DNA of 64,000 bases, from positions 429,385 through 493,384 of the forward strand of contig NZ_QPJJ01000001.1 of the NCBI RefSeq assembly GCF_003337485.1, in the 5' to 3' direction. Numbering within the stretch: position 1 is the stretch's first letter; each line of letters opens with the position of its first letter. This document shows, one piece after another, positions 46,381-56,288 of the stretch. This DNA is from Saliterribacillus persicus (GTDB lineage: Bacteria; Bacillota; Bacilli; Bacillales; Amphibacillaceae). The notes below the pieces were generated by a model. The model searched no databases. It was not told the origin of the DNA and was given only the letters and a program-made list of their open reading frames with translations. The translations under genes were made by a program, and so were the position numbers.

Positions 46381-47016
46381 TTATGTAGGCATTATTTCTC
46401 TTTCCGCTTGCTTAATTTTTATTTTTGTAAAAGCTTTATATGAGATATACATAGAAACAAAAGAAGTACTACTTGCAAAGAAGAAGATGAAAAATCCACT
46501 GAATAGTAGGATATAAATTATTATACTCCACACTAGCACCATAAGAATAGCATAATGAGGAAATCCGATTGTAATATACAATGCATGTTTATATACTTCC
46601 TTAAGATTTACATCATAATGGGTATAAACTGGCATCAAAAAAAGAAAGAAAAATAGAAATAGGACTGAAATAAAGGAAAAAGCTATCATAATGAATAAAG
46701 ATAGGGAGTGATCGATCAAGATCGACCACCTCACTAACAATACTGATATGATAATGATAGGTGCTATTGACCACCCAAGTATATTGGTAGAAATAAAACT
46801 ATCCTTATAAGTCTTAAAAAAAGTTTGAAATATAGGTTTTGTTTGCCCATTAATCCAAGATCGGATTAAATGATTACTAGATACTGTAGCTGGAAATACT
46901 CCAAACAAACCAATTCCTGCTACGGTAAATACTATCCACAAAATATTTAAATATGCTAACCGTGCTATCCAAAGTGTAACACTATACACCATTCCGCCAA
47001 GCCCATTAAAGCCCAT
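46381..47016 (-). CDS. DUF624 (YesL-type) membrane protein
   Basis: 211-residue membrane protein with about five helices; LAYLNILWIVFTVAGIGLFG, VFPATVSSNHLIRSW and FFKTYKDSFISTNILGW are the YesL/DUF624 signature. These proteins accompany YesM/YesN systems and carbohydrate ABC transporters; exact role unknown, perhaps signal transfer. GGCAGGGAGAG fits the ATG at 47016; a GTG-opened frame from 47052 overlaps the permease end and is less likely. Confidence 0.85.
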   Translation of the reverse strand: MGFNGLGGMVYSVTLWIARLAYLNILWIVFTVAGIGLFGVFPATVSSNHLIRSWINGQTKPIFQTFFKTYKDSFISTNILGWSIAPIIIISVLLVRWSILIDHSLSLFIMIAFSFISVLFLFFFLFLMPVYTHYDVNLKEVYKHALYITIGFPHYAILMVLVWSIIIYILLFSGFFIFFFASSTSFVSMYISYKAFTKIKIKQAEREIMPT

Positions 47017-47035
47017 AAAATATCTCTCCCTGCCT

Positions 47036-47896
47036 TTATTTAACCGCACCACTTAAAATATTATTAACAACGCGCTTTTCAAAAATAATATACAGAATTA
47101 ATAATGGTAATATGGTGACAATTGTAAATGCTAATACCATAGGCCAATCTTGCATCCCCATACTATCTTTCAACATAAATAGTTGATATGGTAAAGTCCG
47201 CATCTCCTGAGAGGACGTAAACGCCAAGACAAACGGAAATTCATTCCATGATTCTCTTAACGAAAAAATACTAACTGTAATTATTGCTGGTAATGAAATT
47301 GGTATTACCACGTGCCAGATGATCTGCCATGGTTTTGCCCCATCTATTGCTGCTGCCTCTTCTAGTGCTTTTGGAATTACTTTAAAGAAACCAGCTAAGA
47401 TCCATGTAGCTAAAGGTATTGCAGTTGCGGCATAAGTTAATATCAAAGCAAAATAAGAATCGAGCATTCCTAGCGCTGCAATCCCTGTAAATAACGGAAC
47501 AATTATACTTGCTCGAGGAATTATCCTTGGAACTAGAATGATCACTAATAATATATGACGAAATTTAAAAGCGTATCTTGCAAAAGCATAACCAGCCAAA
47601 ATACTGATAAAAACAGACAGAACAGTAGTTGTTATTGCCAGAAAAACACTATTAAACAAATACCGCCAAAAGTTAGGATATTCAAACACACGTAAATAAT
47701 TGTCAAAATTAAAACTTTCAGGCAGCAGTGATACAGGTGTTTGATAAACTTCAGTTGCTTCTTTAAATGAAGCAGAAACTGCCCATACCAATGGTAAAAT
47801 TGTCCAAACCAAGAGTACAAATAATGGAATCCAATACCATCTATTGCTTAGCCACGTTCGTATATTATGAAAAAAACCTGTCATAACCACATTCAT
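47036..47896 (-). CDS. Carbohydrate ABC transporter permease (MalG/MsmG type)
   Basis: Second inner-membrane permease of the sugar importer. 286 residues, six helices; the cytoplasmic EAA loop EEAAAIDGAKPWQIIWHVVIP lies near 195-215, the site for the shared ATPase. NTERM has the LVWTILPLVWAVSASFK pattern of CUT1 permeases. The first ATG is very close to its GGGAG ribosome site, so the GTG two codons later (47890) could be the real start. Follows the partner permease by 18 nt. Confidence 0.92.
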   Translation of the reverse strand: MNVVMTGFFHNIRTWLSNRWYWIPLFVLLVWTILPLVWAVSASFKEATEVYQTPVSLLPESFNFDNYLRVFEYPNFWRYLFNSVFLAITTTVLSVFISILAGYAFARYAFKFRHILLVIILVPRIIPRASIIVPLFTGIAALGMLDSYFALILTYAATAIPLATWILAGFFKVIPKALEEAAAIDGAKPWQIIWHVVIPISLPAIITVSIFSLRESWNEFPFVLAFTSSQEMRTLPYQLFMLKDSMGMQDWPMVLAFTIVTILPLLILYIIFEKRVVNNILSGAVK

Positions 47897-47914
47897 ATCT
47901 CCCTTCTGTAACTA

Positions 47915-48850
47915 TTAGTCTGCATAATTCACATTAAATATTTTCAAATAGATGACGCTTGTAACTACATTAAAGAATAAGATAATAACCATTACAGCAC
48001 TACCCAATGAATATTGAAGTTCTCCAAAAGCTACGTTATACATATAAAGTGCCATAACTTCTGTCGAGCGTCCTGGCCCACCATTCGTTAATGGCAAAAT
48101 AACATCAAACATATTAAAACTTGCAAAGCTCAACCAAATTAAGCTTATACCCATCATAGGTGCTATTAGTGGAAGTATTATTTTTCTTAAAATATGGATA
48201 CGATGTGCGCCATCTATTTTTGCTGAGTCGAATAATTCAGGATCAACACTCTGTATTCCTGATAACAATACTAATGTCGCAAAAGGACATACGAACCATA
48301 CATTAGCTAACACACAAACTAGTAATGCCCACCATGGATCTGCTAAAAAATTTACTGCGTCTAATCCAACTGTTTTTAGAATTAAATTTATTAATCCTAC
48401 ATCACCACTGAATAAAAAGCGGAACATAATAGCTGTCGCAATTCCAGAAATTAAGTATGGCACTAATGCCAAGGCTTTATAAAAATTACCGGTCCGTTTG
48501 CATTTATATAAACTAAGTGCAAAGCTTAATGACAATGCCAAACCTAAAACGACACTTCCAAACACAAATATTAACGAGATAAATAAGGAATTCAAAAATA
48601 TCTCATCCGTAAATAAATAGATGTAATTTTCAAGACCAACAAAAGGAGCGTCACCAAATGATAATCGGATATCAAATAAAGACATTAATAATCCTGCTAT
48701 AATCGCATATCCTAAAACTCCAATTACAAATAATACAGCTGGAAAAACTAAAATATATGGAATCATTTTCTTTCTGAATTTTGATTTCTTTTGTTCCTTT
48801 TTATTTTTTTCATTTTGCAAAGAATATTTTGTTTCTGAACCTGCAGCCAT
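47915..48850 (-). CDS. Carbohydrate ABC transporter permease (MalF/MsmF type)
   Basis: First permease of the CUT1 sugar importer. 311 residues with a charged N-terminal tail (KNKKEQKKSKFRKK) and six helices: IPYILVFPAVLFVIGVLG first, EAA loop FDSAKIDGAHRIHILRKIIL near 205-225, and PLTNGGPGRSTEVMALYMY near 260, a CUT1 hallmark. It lies between the binding protein and second permease; no ATPase gene is present in the locus, so an MsmX-type ATPase is expected to serve it. Confidence 0.93.
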   Translation of the reverse strand: MAAGSETKYSLQNEKNKKEQKKSKFRKKMIPYILVFPAVLFVIGVLGYAIIAGLLMSLFDIRLSFGDAPFVGLENYIYLFTDEIFLNSLFISLIFVFGSVVLGLALSLSFALSLYKCKRTGNFYKALALVPYLISGIATAIMFRFLFSGDVGLINLILKTVGLDAVNFLADPWWALLVCVLANVWFVCPFATLVLLSGIQSVDPELFDSAKIDGAHRIHILRKIILPLIAPMMGISLIWLSFASFNMFDVILPLTNGGPGRSTEVMALYMYNVAFGELQYSLGSAVMVIILFFNVVTSVIYLKIFNVNYAD

Positions 48851-48916
48851 ATATACCCTCCTTGATCTGTTAATGAAAGGGGAAGGAAAAGATATACCTT
48901 TCCTTCCACCATCACT

Positions 48917-50185
48917 TTAATTGTCTAGTTCATTTAATTTTTCTTGATATTCTGCTGCAATTTCCGCTGGATCTCTTTCCGTATTTTGCAAGGCTTCTTG
49001 TTGAACATCTACTAGAATATTCATAACTTCACCTTGATTGATATGAGAAGGCATGATTATTGTATTAGCAAATTCTTCTTCAAAATCAGCTGCCCAAGGC
49101 TTCGCTTCTACATATTCTTCACTTTGCATAACCTCAGAATTTGTCGTAGGCTGATAACGCTTTGCAACTTCGTCTACAATCTCTGTATCGCTTAGATATT
49201 TAAAAACTTCCATAACCGCTTCCGGATTTTCTGTATTCGAGCTTACCATCATAGGCCAACCCCAAATTTCATGTTGATTACTTTCCTGACCAGGACGCAC
49301 AGGCTGTGGTGCAGCTGTCCATTCTTCCCCATAAGTCATTTCCTCTTGAATTAACGGGAATATATTATCTCCAATAGGTGCCATAGCTGCATTTCCACCG
49401 ATAAATGCACCGCGCATTTCTCCTGAGGACCAAGAAATAGCACTAGGATCAATTAATTCTTCTCTCATTAATGTTTGATAGAAATCAATCAAGTAATGGC
49501 CAGCTTCAGAATCGATTTGAGGTAAACCGGTGCTAGAATACTCTCCACCCATCGATACAAACAAAGAACTAAACCACCATGCAGGGTGTTCTCTTCCACC
49601 CACTAACGCATAGCCTTCATGTTCATCTGTGTCTAACACTCTTGCTGCTTCAAGCAATTCATCGTAATCTGTTGGTATTTCTAATCCTTCCTCTTCAAAC
49701 CAATCTTTTCTATACACATGCCAATATGGACCAACGTGAATACCCATGCCATAGACTTTATCTTCCCAGCTAGCAATATCCCACGCTTGACTTAATATTT
49801 TATTAAAACCATCAGCATCATCAGATTCCCATTGATCGACGTATTCAGATATATCCATTAAAGTGTCTTGAGACACCATCGTCCCAACATTATCATGAAA
49901 AACTTGCACAATATCAGGTTCATTACCTGCACTGTGATTTCTCATAAAATCAGAAACAGCTTGTTCTAGAGGAACAACATCAGCTTCTACACGAATATCT
50001 GGATGCTCTTCGTGGAATTTCTCAAAATTATCAGCAGGAATAAAATCTTCTCTACCAAACCAAACTTTTACTACTTTTTCACCAGAATCTCCATTTGAAT
50101 CAGAAGAACTCTCATCGTCGTTTCCGCACGCAGCTAAAACGGATAAAAATAGAATAAAAATTAATGCTAAGCTCGCTTTCTTCAT
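48917..50185 (-). CDS. Sugar ABC transporter substrate-binding lipoprotein
   Basis: Extracellular solute-binding protein family 1, 422 residues. Lipoprotein signal with lipobox SVLAACGND, then an acidic Ser/Asp linker, then the binding domain: VVKVWFGREDFIPADNFEKF, EPDIVQVFHDNVG, GMGIHVGPYWHVYRKDWFEE and the C-terminal EIAAEYQEKLNELDN. Highly acidic, as in salt-adapted secreted proteins. First gene of the transporter operon, behind three repeat operators. The likely ligand, by melA context, is an alpha-galactoside such as melibiose or raffinose. Confidence 0.92.
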   Translation of the reverse strand: MKKASLALIFILFLSVLAACGNDDESSSDSNGDSGEKVVKVWFGREDFIPADNFEKFHEEHPDIRVEADVVPLEQAVSDFMRNHSAGNEPDIVQVFHDNVGTMVSQDTLMDISEYVDQWESDDADGFNKILSQAWDIASWEDKVYGMGIHVGPYWHVYRKDWFEEEGLEIPTDYDELLEAARVLDTDEHEGYALVGGREHPAWWFSSLFVSMGGEYSSTGLPQIDSEAGHYLIDFYQTLMREELIDPSAISWSSGEMRGAFIGGNAAMAPIGDNIFPLIQEEMTYGEEWTAAPQPVRPGQESNQHEIWGWPMMVSSNTENPEAVMEVFKYLSDTEIVDEVAKRYQPTTNSEVMQSEEYVEAKPWAADFEEEFANTIIMPSHINQGEVMNILVDVQQEALQNTERDPAEIAAEYQEKLNELDN

Positions 50186-50210
50186 TTAACACCCTCCAGA
50201 ATAACGAATT

Positions 50211-50315
50211 TTTAAAGCGTTTAACGAACAAACTAAAATAACCCCTTAGTTCACTCCTCCCATATCTTTGTAATCGCTTTACATATAAAATTCTAGCATA
50301 TATAAAGCGCTTACA
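50211..50315 (-). promoter_or_regulatory. Three copies of a 15-bp cre-like operator
   Basis: Site 1 at 50211-50225 (minus strand GTTAAACGCTTTAAA), site 2 at 50269-50283 (plus strand TGTAATCGCTTTACA), site 3 at 50301-50315 (minus strand TGTAAGCGCTTTATA). Sites 2 and 3 differ in two positions, site 1 more. The ACGC/GCGC core resembles CcpA cre boxes and LacI-family operators but carries one extra base against the standard cre spacing. They lie just upstream of the binding-protein gene. Confidence 0.6.
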
Positions 50316-50413
50316 AATTAGGTAGATAGCTACTGTAAGGAGGTCATTTGAGTTTTATCTGTAATTTTGAAAAACTGAAAGTTCATATATCCTACCATCA
50401 AAAATCAGATATC

Positions 50414-51802
50414 TTACATTTCCCCATTTTTCCGAAAAACACTTGGCAATTGTCCTGTATAATCTTTAAAAAGCTTACTAAAATATTTTTCATCCATATA
50501 ACCAATTTTTTCAGCTATCCAATATATTGATTCATTTGTGTGAAGCAATAATTCTTTTGCATATTCTAGACGAATTTCTCTTAGATAATGATTAAACGAT
50601 TTTCCCACAATTTCTTTAAAACATTTATTAAAATAGCTTCTGCTCATATTTACTTCTTTCGCAATATAGTCTGCCGTCCAGGCTTCTTGCATATTGGATT
50701 GCATCATATCCAGCGCCAACCAAATACTTTTCATTACATCTGTTGCATAAAGATGTTTAGATTGAAAGTTAGAGTGAAAACGGAATCTATCAAGCCATCC
50801 TTTTAACTCTTGCCAATTCGAAAATTCATTTGGGCTGTCAAGCTGAAAAGTCATTACAAAGCTATATTTATCATTCCATCGTTCTACCATTTCAACCATT
50901 AAATTATAAAGATCTTCTTTTACAAAATGCTGCTCGTATATTATTGATAATAATTGCCCGTATAAATCATCATCCAACACCCATTTAAAATCATAAATTC
51001 TATTACGAATAGAACTTAGATTAATTCTACTATTTTGATTAATCCTCTCTATTTCTTTTAAAGATTTCTGATACAAATACTCATTTTCCCTTATATCATA
51101 AAACAACAGTTTACCATGGTATTCTTCTAAACACCTGTGAACCACAGAAGGAAAAGCACCTTCTACTCCATCTATTAAAACTAGATGCCACGCTTCTTTA
51201 TATCTAACTACTTCTATTAAATTTTCCGTTATTTCCTCCACTGTTACTTTCTCACTTGGAACACAAATGATAATTTGATCGTTTACTTGTTGCACTTCAC
51301 ATTCATTGGTTATTTTATTTATTGAGTGAGGTGATACTTCAGATTCAGATGAGAAAATAGCTAGAACTTTTCCTGTTTCATATGTCCACTTCTGGTTATT
51401 GCTATTTTTAAAATGAGGAAGTTCTTTATTTATCCGATCTTCTAATCTCCGCAAAACATTGTGGAAGTTTTCTTTTTCTAATTGTACTTTAGTGATAAAG
51501 TCTATTGCGCCTAACCTTAAAGCTTCTTGAATATATTCAAAATCTTGATGTAAGGTTAATACGGCGATAAACACATTGGAATATAAATCATTGGTGATAC
51601 GCATAAATTCCAAACCAGACATTTTAGGCATGTTTAGGTCAGTAATTACAAGATCAACTTTGTTATTCCTTAAAAAATCTAATGCCTTCTGTCCATTACT
51701 CGCTTCTCCTACCACCATCATATTAAATTCATTCCATGGCATTGCCGATACTAATCCTTTACGAACCAGCTGATCGTCTTCAACAATTAAAACTTTTATC
51801 AC
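50414..51802 (-). CDS. YesN-type response regulator with AraC DNA-binding domain
   Basis: 462-residue regulator: receiver domain (1-120) with VEDDQLVRKGLV, phospho-acceptor in VDLVITDLNMPKMSGLEFM near 55 and the Lys of FITKVQLEK near 104; a long middle region; and a C-terminal AraC double helix-turn-helix (about 365-460, ADYIAKEVNMSRSYFNKCFK and SIYWIAEKIGYMDEKYFSKL). Partner of the YesM-type kinase. It precedes the transporter genes on the same strand with a 228-bp gap holding the operators, so it may form its own unit. Confidence 0.92.
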   Translation of the reverse strand: MIKVLIVEDDQLVRKGLVSAMPWNEFNMMVVGEASNGQKALDFLRNNKVDLVITDLNMPKMSGLEFMRITNDLYSNVFIAVLTLHQDFEYIQEALRLGAIDFITKVQLEKENFHNVLRRLEDRINKELPHFKNSNNQKWTYETGKVLAIFSSESEVSPHSINKITNECEVQQVNDQIIICVPSEKVTVEEITENLIEVVRYKEAWHLVLIDGVEGAFPSVVHRCLEEYHGKLLFYDIRENEYLYQKSLKEIERINQNSRINLSSIRNRIYDFKWVLDDDLYGQLLSIIYEQHFVKEDLYNLMVEMVERWNDKYSFVMTFQLDSPNEFSNWQELKGWLDRFRFHSNFQSKHLYATDVMKSIWLALDMMQSNMQEAWTADYIAKEVNMSRSYFNKCFKEIVGKSFNHYLREIRLEYAKELLLHTNESIYWIAEKIGYMDEKYFSKLFKDYTGQLPSVFRKNGEM

Positions 51803-51967
51803 AATATTCCCCCTTGTCGCAGCTTAAATATATTTTTATACCTAGAATAACAAATATATTCTATTTTGAACGATTATATATTCTTAATATAACTGAAAGT
51901 TTGACTTCACACCATAAATCCCTTAAGCTAAATTTACGATATGATATAATGGAGGAATTGTGTAATT

Positions 51968-53599
51968 ATGCTACAAGCAACGAATGTAAGTTTACGTTTT
52001 GGCGATAAAAAGCTATTTGAAGATGTCAATATAAAGTTTACCCCTGGGAATTGTTATGGATTAATTGGTGCCAATGGTGCAGGAAAATCAACGTTTTTAA
52101 AAGTATTGTCTGGAGATGTTGAGCCTCAATCCGGACACATCTCTCTTGGTAAAGATGAACGCCTTGCCGTGCTAGAGCAGGATCACTTTGCTTATGAAGA
52201 ACAAGAGGTTTTACAAACAGTTATTATGGGACATAAGCGTTTATTTGAAGTAATGAATGAGAAAGATGCCATTTATGCTAAGGGTGAATTCACTGAAGAA
52301 GATGGCATGCGTGCTGCTGAACTTGAAGGTGAATTTGCGGAAATGAATGGTTGGGAAGCTGAATCAGATGCAGCTATTCTATTAAAGGGTCTAGGTATTC
52401 ATGAAGACCTTCATACAAAAAGAATGGCAGAGCTTAATGGTTCTGAAAAAGTAAAGGTGTTACTTGCTCAAGCATTGTTTGGTAATCCAGATATTCTATT
52501 ACTGGATGAGCCAACTAACCACTTGGATATTTTAGCAATCCAGTGGTTAGAAGAATTTTTAATCAACTTTAAAAATACCGTTATTGTTGTTTCCCACGAC
52601 CGTCACTTTTTAAATAAAGTCTGTACACATATTGCAGATGTTGATTTCGGAAAAATTGAGATGTATGTCGGAAACTATGATTTCTGGTATGAATCAAGCC
52701 AATTAGCCTTGCAAATGGCTAAAGATCAAAACAAGAAAAAAGAAGAAAAAATAAAAGAGCTACAAAACTTCGTTGCCAGGTTTAGTGCTAACGCCTCAAA
52801 ATCAAAACAAGCAACATCTCGTAAAAAGATGCTCGATAATATCACGCTTGATGATATTAAACCATCATCCAGACGTTATCCGTATGTTGCGTTTACACCT
52901 GATCGTGAAATCGGTAATGATTTACTTCGTGTAGATGGAATATCGAAAACGATAGATGGCGTTAAGGTATTAGATAATGTAAGTTTTACTCTTAACCCAT
53001 ATGATAAAGTAGCTTTTGTTGGTCGAAATGAATTAGCAAAATCTGTTTTACTGGATATTTTAGCTGGAGAAATGGAGCCTGATGAAGGAACATTCTCATG
53101 GGGAGTAACTACAAGTCAATCTTATTTCCCGAAAGATAACGCGAAATATTTTGAGGAAAACGACAAAACATTAGTTGAGTGGTTACGTCAATATTCACCT
53201 GATGACCAAACAGAAACTTTCTTACGTGGTTTCTTGGGTCGCATGCTTTTCTCTGGTGAAGAAGCGCTTAAAAAAGCAAACGTGTTGTCTGGTGGAGAAA
53301 AAGTACGTTGTATGCTTTCTAAGATGATGTTGAGTAACTCCAATGTCATTATTTTAGATGAGCCTACTAATCACCTTGATCTTGAATCCATTCAATCATT
53401 AAATAACGGCTTGATTAAGTTTAAGGGTTCCATCCTTTTCACTTCTCATGACCAACAGTTTGTCAATAGTATTGCAAACCGCCTTATTGAAATTACACCA
53501 TCAGGGATTGTTGATAAAGAAATGTCCTATGATGAGTATGTTGCTGATCGTAAACTACAAAAGCAAATTGCTGAAATGTATGAAGGCGTAAAAGGCTAA
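51968..53599 (+). CDS. ykpA: ABC-F family ATPase, YkpA type
   Basis: Two-domain cytoplasmic ABC ATPase of the ribosome-acting ABC-F class. 543 residues. First domain: Walker A GANGAGKSTF near 38, signature LNGSEKVKVLL, Walker B LLLDEPTNHLD; linker with RFSANASKSKQATSRKKML near 270; second domain with an unusual Walker A, VGRNELAKSVLLDIL, signature LSGGEKVRC and VIILDEPTNHLD. The degenerate second Walker A (GRNELAKS) is, to my recollection, usual for the YkpA/YbiT branch. GGAGG lies 12 nt before the ATG, slightly far. Single gene. Confidence 0.92.
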   Translation: MLQATNVSLRFGDKKLFEDVNIKFTPGNCYGLIGANGAGKSTFLKVLSGDVEPQSGHISLGKDERLAVLEQDHFAYEEQEVLQTVIMGHKRLFEVMNEKDAIYAKGEFTEEDGMRAAELEGEFAEMNGWEAESDAAILLKGLGIHEDLHTKRMAELNGSEKVKVLLAQALFGNPDILLLDEPTNHLDILAIQWLEEFLINFKNTVIVVSHDRHFLNKVCTHIADVDFGKIEMYVGNYDFWYESSQLALQMAKDQNKKKEEKIKELQNFVARFSANASKSKQATSRKKMLDNITLDDIKPSSRRYPYVAFTPDREIGNDLLRVDGISKTIDGVKVLDNVSFTLNPYDKVAFVGRNELAKSVLLDILAGEMEPDEGTFSWGVTTSQSYFPKDNAKYFEENDKTLVEWLRQYSPDDQTETFLRGFLGRMLFSGEEALKKANVLSGGEKVRCMLSKMMLSNSNVIILDEPTNHLDLESIQSLNNGLIKFKGSILFTSHDQQFVNSIANRLIEITPSGIVDKEMSYDEYVADRKLQKQIAEMYEGVKG

Positions 53600-53615
53600 G
53601 TAAAATTAAATAAAC

Positions 53616-53659
53616 CATTAAAAAAGAGATCAAGCCCTAATGCTTGATCTCTTTTTATA
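53616..53659. terminator. Terminator between the ABC-F gene and the trp operon
   Basis: AAAAAGAGATCAAGC-CCTAAT-GCTTGATCTCTTTTT, perfect 15-bp stem, flanked by A and T runs on both sides; ends the ABC-F gene and, on the minus strand, trpA. Confidence 0.92.
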
Positions 53660-53685
53660 AGAAATTATTATTATGACATTCTTCT

Positions 53686-54462
53686 CTAAGCCTTTGCAGA
53701 AGCAATCAAGGTACGAATTTCTTCTGTCTCACCTTTATGCAGTAAGTCTACAATTCTACTCCCAACGACCACACCATCACAATGCTGGGTCAATGATTTA
53801 ACATGTTCAGGTGTGGAAACTCCAAAACCTGCTAAAACTGGTACATCACAATTTTTTTGTAATGATTCCAAATGTGCACCTAAATCATCCTTAAATGTCG
53901 CTCTTGCACCAGTTGTTCCTGTAACCGTCACCGCATATAGGAAGCCTTCTGTTCGTTTTGCGATTTCCGTTAATCTTTCCTTGGTACTTGTTAACGCCGC
54001 TAAACGGATCAAAGCAATTTCATATTGCTTCAAGTACGGGGAAACTAACTCCTCTTCCTCAAGGGGAACATCCGGAATGATCAGTCCATCTACTCCAGCT
54101 TCAGCACAATCTTTTGCAAATCTTTCTACACCATAATTAAAGATTGGATTAATATATGTCATAAACACGATCGGAATATTGCGACTAGCTTTCGTCTTTT
54201 TCAACAATTCTAGTACACCGGTTAGTGTGACTCCATCTTTTAATGCACGAATACCAGCTTCCTGAATTGTTGGTCCATCAGCAACCGGATCTGAAAAAGC
54301 GATCCCTAATTCCACAACAGTTGCACCACTTTCTTCTAATAGTGCAAGCTGTTCTTCTAATTTATCTAAACCGCCATCCCCTGCCATAATATATGGTACA
54401 AATGCTTTATCCCCACGGTCGAGCACTTGTTTAAAGGCCTGATCTAACTTCTGTTTACCCAT
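53686..54462 (-). CDS. trpA: Tryptophan synthase alpha chain
   Basis: Cleaves indole-3-glycerol phosphate to indole and glyceraldehyde 3-phosphate, in complex with TrpB. 258 residues; catalytic Glu in [20 protein letters not shown] (with the active-site Asp) near 50-60, [28 protein letters not shown] and [14 protein letters not shown]. The start is the ATG at 54462, which overlaps the trpB stop (ATGGGTAA); its ribosome site GGAGGTGAAGC is inside trpB. Last gene of trpEGDCFBA. Confidence 0.97.
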   Translation of the reverse strand: MGKQKLDQAFKQVLDRGDKAFVPYIMAGDGGLDKLEEQLALLEESGATVVELGIAFSDPVADGPTIQEAGIRALKDGVTLTGVLELLKKTKASRNIPIVFMTYINPIFNYGVERFAKDCAEAGVDGLIIPDVPLEEEELVSPYLKQYEIALIRLAALTSTKERLTEIAKRTEGFLYAVTVTGTTGARATFKDDLGAHLESLQKNCDVPVLAGFGVSTPEHVKSLTQHCDGVVVGSRIVDLLHKGETEEIRTLIASAKA

Positions 54463-55660
54463 TCGCTTCACCTCCAAGTGCTTCTCTTACCGTTTCAACG
54501 TCTTTATCTCCTCTTCCTGATAAACAAATGACCATCGTTTCGTCTTTTGTCATCTCTTCTGCAAGTTTTAATGCATAAGCAATCGCATGAGAGCTTTCAA
54601 GTGCAGGGATAATTCCCTCTGCTTTAGACAACAGCTGTAATCCTTCAAGCGCTTCTTCATCTGTAATGGATACATATTTCACACGATCAATTTCCTTTAA
54701 GTGACTATGCTCAGGTCCAACACCAGGATAGTCAAGTCCCGCAGAAATCGAATGTGCTTCTTGTATTTGGCCATGCGCATCTTGTAATAAGTAAGTCATG
54801 GTGCCATGCAGGATTCCTTTTTCACCGTAAGATAAAGTAGCAGAATGCTTTTTGGTTTCCACGCCTTCTCCTGCCGCTTCTACTCCATATAGTTTTACTG
54901 ACTCCTCTGGAACAAAGCTGTAGAACATGCCCATCGCATTGCTACCGCCACCAACACAGGCAACCACTGCATCTGGTAATTGATTTTCTTTTTCTAAAAA
55001 CTGTTCCTTAGTTTCTGTTCCGATCATACTCTGAAAATCGCGAACAATTTGCGGGAATGGGTGAGGCCCAACAACAGAGCCTATAATATAATGGGTGTCT
55101 TCTACATTACTGACCCAATAGCGCAATGCTTCGTTTACAGCATCCTTCAGGGTCCCGCTTCCTTGATCAACACTTTCCACACGCGCTCCTAATAACTCCA
55201 TTCGAAAAACATTTAATTTTTGTCTGCGAACGTCTTCTTTTCCCATGAAAATCACACATTCAAGCCCTAATAAAGCACAAACGGTTGCGGTAGCTACTCC
55301 GTGCTGACCTGCACCAGTTTCTGCTACTACTTTTTTCTTCCCCATTCGGACGGTTAACAGTGCTTGGCCAAGAGCATTATTAATCTTGTGTGCACCTGTA
55401 TGATTCAAATCTTCTCTTTTCAAGTAAATCTTCGGTCCATTTAGCTTTTTGGATAAACGCTCTGCATAATACAGTGGTGTTTTTCTTCCTACATAATCCT
55501 TTAAATAATAATTGAATTCATCGATAAAAGCTGGGTCCTTTATCGCCTCTTGGTATGCTTTTTCAAGTTCAATAACTGCTGGCATTAGAGTTTCCGGTAC
55601 AAATCTGCCACCAAAAGAACCATAATGTCCATCTTCGTTAGGTTGTATATACGCTCCCAT
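54455..55660 (-). CDS. trpB: Tryptophan synthase beta chain
   Basis: PLP enzyme that joins indole and serine to tryptophan. 401 residues, full length; [13 protein letters not shown] at the start, the PLP lysine in [13 protein letters not shown] near 90, the catalytic Glu in [15 protein letters not shown] near 113, phosphate loop [12 protein letters not shown] near 235 and [13 protein letters not shown] at the end. Starts 4 nt after trpF and overlaps trpA by 8 nt. Confidence 0.97.
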   Translation of the reverse strand: MGAYIQPNEDGHYGSFGGRFVPETLMPAVIELEKAYQEAIKDPAFIDEFNYYLKDYVGRKTPLYYAERLSKKLNGPKIYLKREDLNHTGAHKINNALGQALLTVRMGKKKVVAETGAGQHGVATATVCALLGLECVIFMGKEDVRRQKLNVFRMELLGARVESVDQGSGTLKDAVNEALRYWVSNVEDTHYIIGSVVGPHPFPQIVRDFQSMIGTETKEQFLEKENQLPDAVVACVGGGSNAMGMFYSFVPEESVKLYGVEAAGEGVETKKHSATLSYGEKGILHGTMTYLLQDAHGQIQEAHSISAGLDYPGVGPEHSHLKEIDRVKYVSITDEEALEGLQLLSKAEGIIPALESSHAIAYALKLAEEMTKDETMVICLSGRGDKDVETVREALGGEANG

Positions 55661-55664
55661 TTTA

Positions 55665-56276
55665 TCACCCTTCTATTTGCTTTGCTTTTTGTATGAATAT
55701 GTTTATTTTTGCTAGATCTTTTTCTCCGTTTGTCTCTACACCGCTTGAAACATCGATTCCAGCTGGATTTACTTCACGAATGGCTTCTTGTACATTATCT
55801 GCATGCAATCCACCAGCAAGAATGATTTTTCCATCAAAGAAAGAAATATCTTTTGCCAAACTCCAATCAAACTTTTCTCCGTTACCACCACGATATTTGC
55901 CTGCAGGACTATCAAGTAAATAATAAGCGCATTGATAATTTTGTATGGCTAAAAGATCATCTTTTTCTTTCACATGAAACGCTTTAATCACAGGCTTTCT
56001 GAAGCTGTTACAAAATTCAGGAGATTCATCACCGTGTAGCTGAATGTAATCTAAACCTACAGTTTGAACGATCTCCTCAATCACTTCCTGAGATTCATTT
56101 ACAAATACACCAACTTTTTTAACAGACGCAGGAATTACTTTCGCAATTTCAGCTGCTTGCTCTTTTGTTACTTCACGCTTACTCCTTGCAAAGACAAAGC
56201 CGATAAAATCAGCGCCGCTTCTAACTGCTTCTTGTGCTGCCTCTTTTGTTGTAATTCCACAAATTTTCACCTTCAT
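55665..56276 (-). CDS. trpF: Phosphoribosylanthranilate isomerase
   Basis: Third enzyme of the pathway, Amadori rearrangement of phosphoribosylanthranilate. 203 residues, TIM barrel; catalytic Cys in VKICGITT at residue 7, [20 protein letters not shown], the catalytic Asp in [17 protein letters not shown], and the phosphate site [15 protein letters not shown]. Sits 12 nt after trpC and 4 nt before trpB. Confidence 0.96.
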   Translation of the reverse strand: MKVKICGITTKEAAQEAVRSGADFIGFVFARSKREVTKEQAAEIAKVIPASVKKVGVFVNESQEVIEEIVQTVGLDYIQLHGDESPEFCNSFRKPVIKAFHVKEKDDLLAIQNYQCAYYLLDSPAGKYRGGNGEKFDWSLAKDISFFDGKIILAGGLHADNVQEAIREVNPAGIDVSSGVETNGEKDLAKINIFIQKAKQIEG

Positions 56277-56288
56277 GTTGATCTACTC

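Noticed and set aside
50269..50315. Standard CcpA cre boxes
   Set aside because: The sites resemble cre, but the half-site spacing is one base longer than the TGWAANCGNTNWCA consensus, so I call them cre-like only.
52970..53060. Degenerate second Walker A of the YkpA-type ABC-F protein as a loss-of-function mutation
   Set aside because: GRNELAKS appears to be a feature of this ABC-F branch rather than a defect of this copy.
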